8,142 nt of DNA from Sphingobacteriales bacterium (lineage in GTDB: Bacteria > Bacteroidota > Bacteroidia > Chitinophagales > Chitinophagaceae), in contig CANJEF010000044.1 of NCBI GenBank assembly GCA_947472965.1, positions 1 through 8,142 of the forward strand, in the 5' to 3' direction. The first letter of the stretch is position 1. Each line of letters starts with the position of its first letter. The notes under the pieces are model-generated. The model searched no databases. It was not told where the DNA came from and saw only the letters and a program-made list of their open reading frames with translations. This document shows, piece after piece, positions 6,822 through 8,142 of the stretch. The translations under genes and the position numbers were made by a program.

Positions 6822-7853
6822 TTATTTTTCTGCAACAATGTAAACGCTCATTCCGGCCCTTAGCATATCGTGGTATTTCTGGATATCGTCAATCCATATT
6901 TTGATGGGAATTCGTTGGGTTACTTTTACAAAATTTCCGCTGGAATTATCCGGAGGAAGTAAGGCAAACTTGGCTCCTGTGGCTTCACTCAGGCTTGCAA
7001 TGGTTCCGGTGATTTTTGCATCTTCAAAAGCATCAATGCGGATCTCCACTTTTTTGCCTGGGGTAAGCGTTTCAACCTGGTTCTCTTTGAAGTTGGCAAC
7101 GATCCAGAAAGTGCTATCGTTCACCACCGAAAATAAAGGTGTGCCGGCTTGAACGTATTGTCCTTGTGAAATATTTTTCTTTCCTATTTTTCCTGATAGC
7201 GGGGCATATATTTTTGTGTAGGAAAGTTTCAGTTGAAGCTGGGCAATTTTTGCTTCTTTGATTTTTACTGCATCATTTGCTTTTTGCACATTGGCTTTCA
7301 AGATGGCAATGCGGCTTTGTGCTGCAACGTATTCATTTTTGCTGATGGACAGTTGTTGTTCAGCTGATTCGAACATGAATTTGCTGTCATCGGCTTGTTT
7401 CCTTGTGATGGCACCATCTGCCAGTAATTTTTGGTCACGCTGCTGGTCATCGCCCGACTTCCTTTTTCTCATTTCACTGAGTGTAACGTTTCCTTTTGAT
7501 ACAGCCAGTGTAGCGATTGCATTTTGCAAGGTGGCTTGTGCATTCAGGATTTCTGATTTGGATTGTTGTAAGTCGGCATCCGCTTCCATCAGTTGCGCTT
7601 GTAGTTCAGCATCGTCGAGTTCAACAACCAGTTGGCCTTTGTTTACGGAGTCGTAATCTTTCAGGTCAATTGTTTTCACATAGCCTGAAACCCTTGGCAG
7701 TATTGGTACAATTTGGGTTTCAATTTGTGCGTTGTCTGTTGTTTCGTGGGTTACTGAGAAATAAATTTTTTTGAAACCGAAGTAGCCTGCTATGAGCAGA
7801 ACTGCAATTAGTACAATTTTCTTGGCAGGATTTTTTTTGGTTGTTGCTTCCAT
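6822..7853 (-). CDS. HlyD/EmrA-family periplasmic adaptor (membrane fusion protein)
   Basis: This 343-residue adaptor links the MFS transporter to the outer membrane channel. A short Lys-rich cytoplasmic N-terminus precedes a single transmembrane anchor (about 12-30). TTDNAQIETQIVPILPRVSGYV (39-60 region) is the characteristic entry into the first half of the biotinyl-lipoyl domain. Residues about 83-208 form a long Ala/Gln/Lys-rich coiled-coil hairpin. The second lipoyl half follows at YTKIYAPLSGKIG (212-224) and GQYVQAGTPLFSVV (231-244). The beta-barrel domain contains WIVANFKENQV (250-260) and PGKKVEIRIDAF (265-276), both typical of EmrA. Length is normal. The ATG at 7853 is 3 nt after the regulator stop (TAA-AAA-ATG), with an A-rich leader and no Shine-Dalgarno, so translation is probably coupled to the gene before it. 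It most likely assembles with the transporter at 5234-6817. Confidence 0.94.
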   Translation of the reverse strand: MEATTKKNPAKKIVLIAVLLIAGYFGFKKIYFSVTHETTDNAQIETQIVPILPRVSGYVKTIDLKDYDSVNKGQLVVELDDAELQAQLMEADADLQQSKSEILNAQATLQNAIATLAVSKGNVTLSEMRKRKSGDDQQRDQKLLADGAITRKQADDSKFMFESAEQQLSISKNEYVAAQSRIAILKANVQKANDAVKIKEAKIAQLQLKLSYTKIYAPLSGKIGKKNISQGQYVQAGTPLFSVVNDSTFWIVANFKENQVETLTPGKKVEIRIDAFEDAKITGTIASLSEATGAKFALLPPDNSSGNFVKVTQRIPIKIWIDDIQKYHDMLRAGMSVYIVAEK

Positions 7854-7856
7854 TTT

Positions 7857-8142
7857 TTAGTTGTTGTTATTTTCAGCGACCAAATGATTTTTGATTATTT
7901 GCTGAATATGTTTTGTTACTCGTTTTTTAAATTGGGGTTCTGTGATGGGATCTTTTTTTTCATCCTTGCTATAGATTCTTTTTCTCAACAACTTTGAGTT
8001 CATCAAGGTATGAAGCGTTCCAATGATGCTAGCAAAGCATAGTTCAGGGTCTGTTTTTCTGAATTCCTTTTTTTTGATCCCTTTTTCTATGATTGAAATA
8101 ACGATCTTGGCATTTTCGGATATAATGTTGATGGTATCGATA
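7857..8142 (-). CDS. TetR/AcrR-family transcriptional regulator, C-terminal fragment cut by the window edge
   Basis: An open frame enters from the right edge and ends at TAA (7857-7859), giving 94 visible residues, beginning IDTINIISENAKI and ending HLVAENNNN. It has no start codon in the window, so it is easily missed. The visible part is helical and Lys-rich: a helix around ISENAKIVISIIEKGIKKKEF, then FRKTDPELCFASIIGTLHTLM, then a final helix FKKRVTKHIQQIIKNHL. The pattern 'G-I-K-K-K-E-F-R-x-x-D-P-E' followed by a small helix with a Gly-Thr pair is typical of the ligand-binding domain of TetR/AcrR regulators. The DNA-binding helix-turn-helix would lie outside the window. It stops 3 nt before the adaptor gene, so it probably represses its own efflux operon and releases it on binding a pump substrate (inference). 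Family assignment rests on the C-terminal pattern plus context. Confidence 0.75.
   Translation of the reverse strand, partial: IDTINIISENAKIVISIIEKGIKKKEFRKTDPELCFASIIGTLHTLMNSKLLRKRIYSKDEKKDPITEPQFKKRVTKHIQQIIKNHLVAENNNN

Noticed and set aside
6818..6838. Seven-codon upstream extension of the MFS transporter from a TTG start
   Set aside because: It would overlap the adaptor gene and add only MLQKNNN. The ATG at 6817 gives a standard family N-terminus and a 4-nt gap.
7258..7656. 132-codon open frame on the plus strand opposite the adaptor gene
   Set aside because: It is antisense to the Ala/Gln/Lys-rich coiled-coil region, whose codon bias keeps the reverse frame open. The translation is Cys/Ser/Phe-rich with no recognisable domain.
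7950..8075. Two runs of eight A (minus strand) in the regulator fragment, considered as slippage or frameshift sites
   Set aside because: The frame stays open through both to a stop at a sensible distance, and the A-runs encode Lys codons as expected in AT-rich DNA.

Overview
The window looks like a chromosomal segment from a member of the Bacteroidota, most likely the Chitinophagia or a close relative. This is an inference. The reasons are moderate-to-low GC, A-rich leaders without Shine-Dalgarno sequences, upstream elements resembling the Bacteroidota -7 box (TAnnTTTG), and a gene repertoire typical of that phylum: an exported Gfo/Idh/MocA oxidoreductase, a Tat-exported sugar isomerase-like TIM barrel, and a cytochrome c/PQQ-propeller fusion. 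No rRNA, tRNA, insertion sequence, phage gene or CRISPR array was seen.

Left half (21-3763): three separately transcribed genes whose products all carry export signals and all belong to sugar-chemistry families. A GFOR-like oxidoreductase (minus, 21-1127) is divergent from a cytochrome c/soluble-glucose-dehydrogenase-type fusion (plus, 1241-2665). That fusion converges on a Tat-exported sugar isomerase/epimerase-like protein (minus, 2747-3763). A perfectly symmetric bidirectional terminator (2701-2731) separates the convergent pair. Together they suggest oxidation or isomerisation of sugars outside the cytoplasm, but no substrate can be read from the sequence.

Right half (3935-8142): a compact minus-strand efflux operon read from right to left. 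It holds the C-terminal part of a TetR/AcrR-type regulator cut by the window edge (7857-8142), an HlyD/EmrA periplasmic adaptor (6822-7853), an EmrB/DHA2 14-helix MFS transporter (5234-6817) and a TolC-family outer membrane channel (3935-5224). Spacings are 3, 4 and 9 nt, so the genes are almost certainly co-transcribed. The products form a complete tripartite pump with its own regulator. The exported compound is unknown.

The gene content is largely recognisable. The most interesting points are the exported sugar-enzyme neighbourhood, the heme-PQQ fusion with an apparently intact active site, the Sec-type signal on a nucleotide-dependent oxidoreductase, and a shared 14-bp upstream element. 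I found no strong evidence for an undescribed system.
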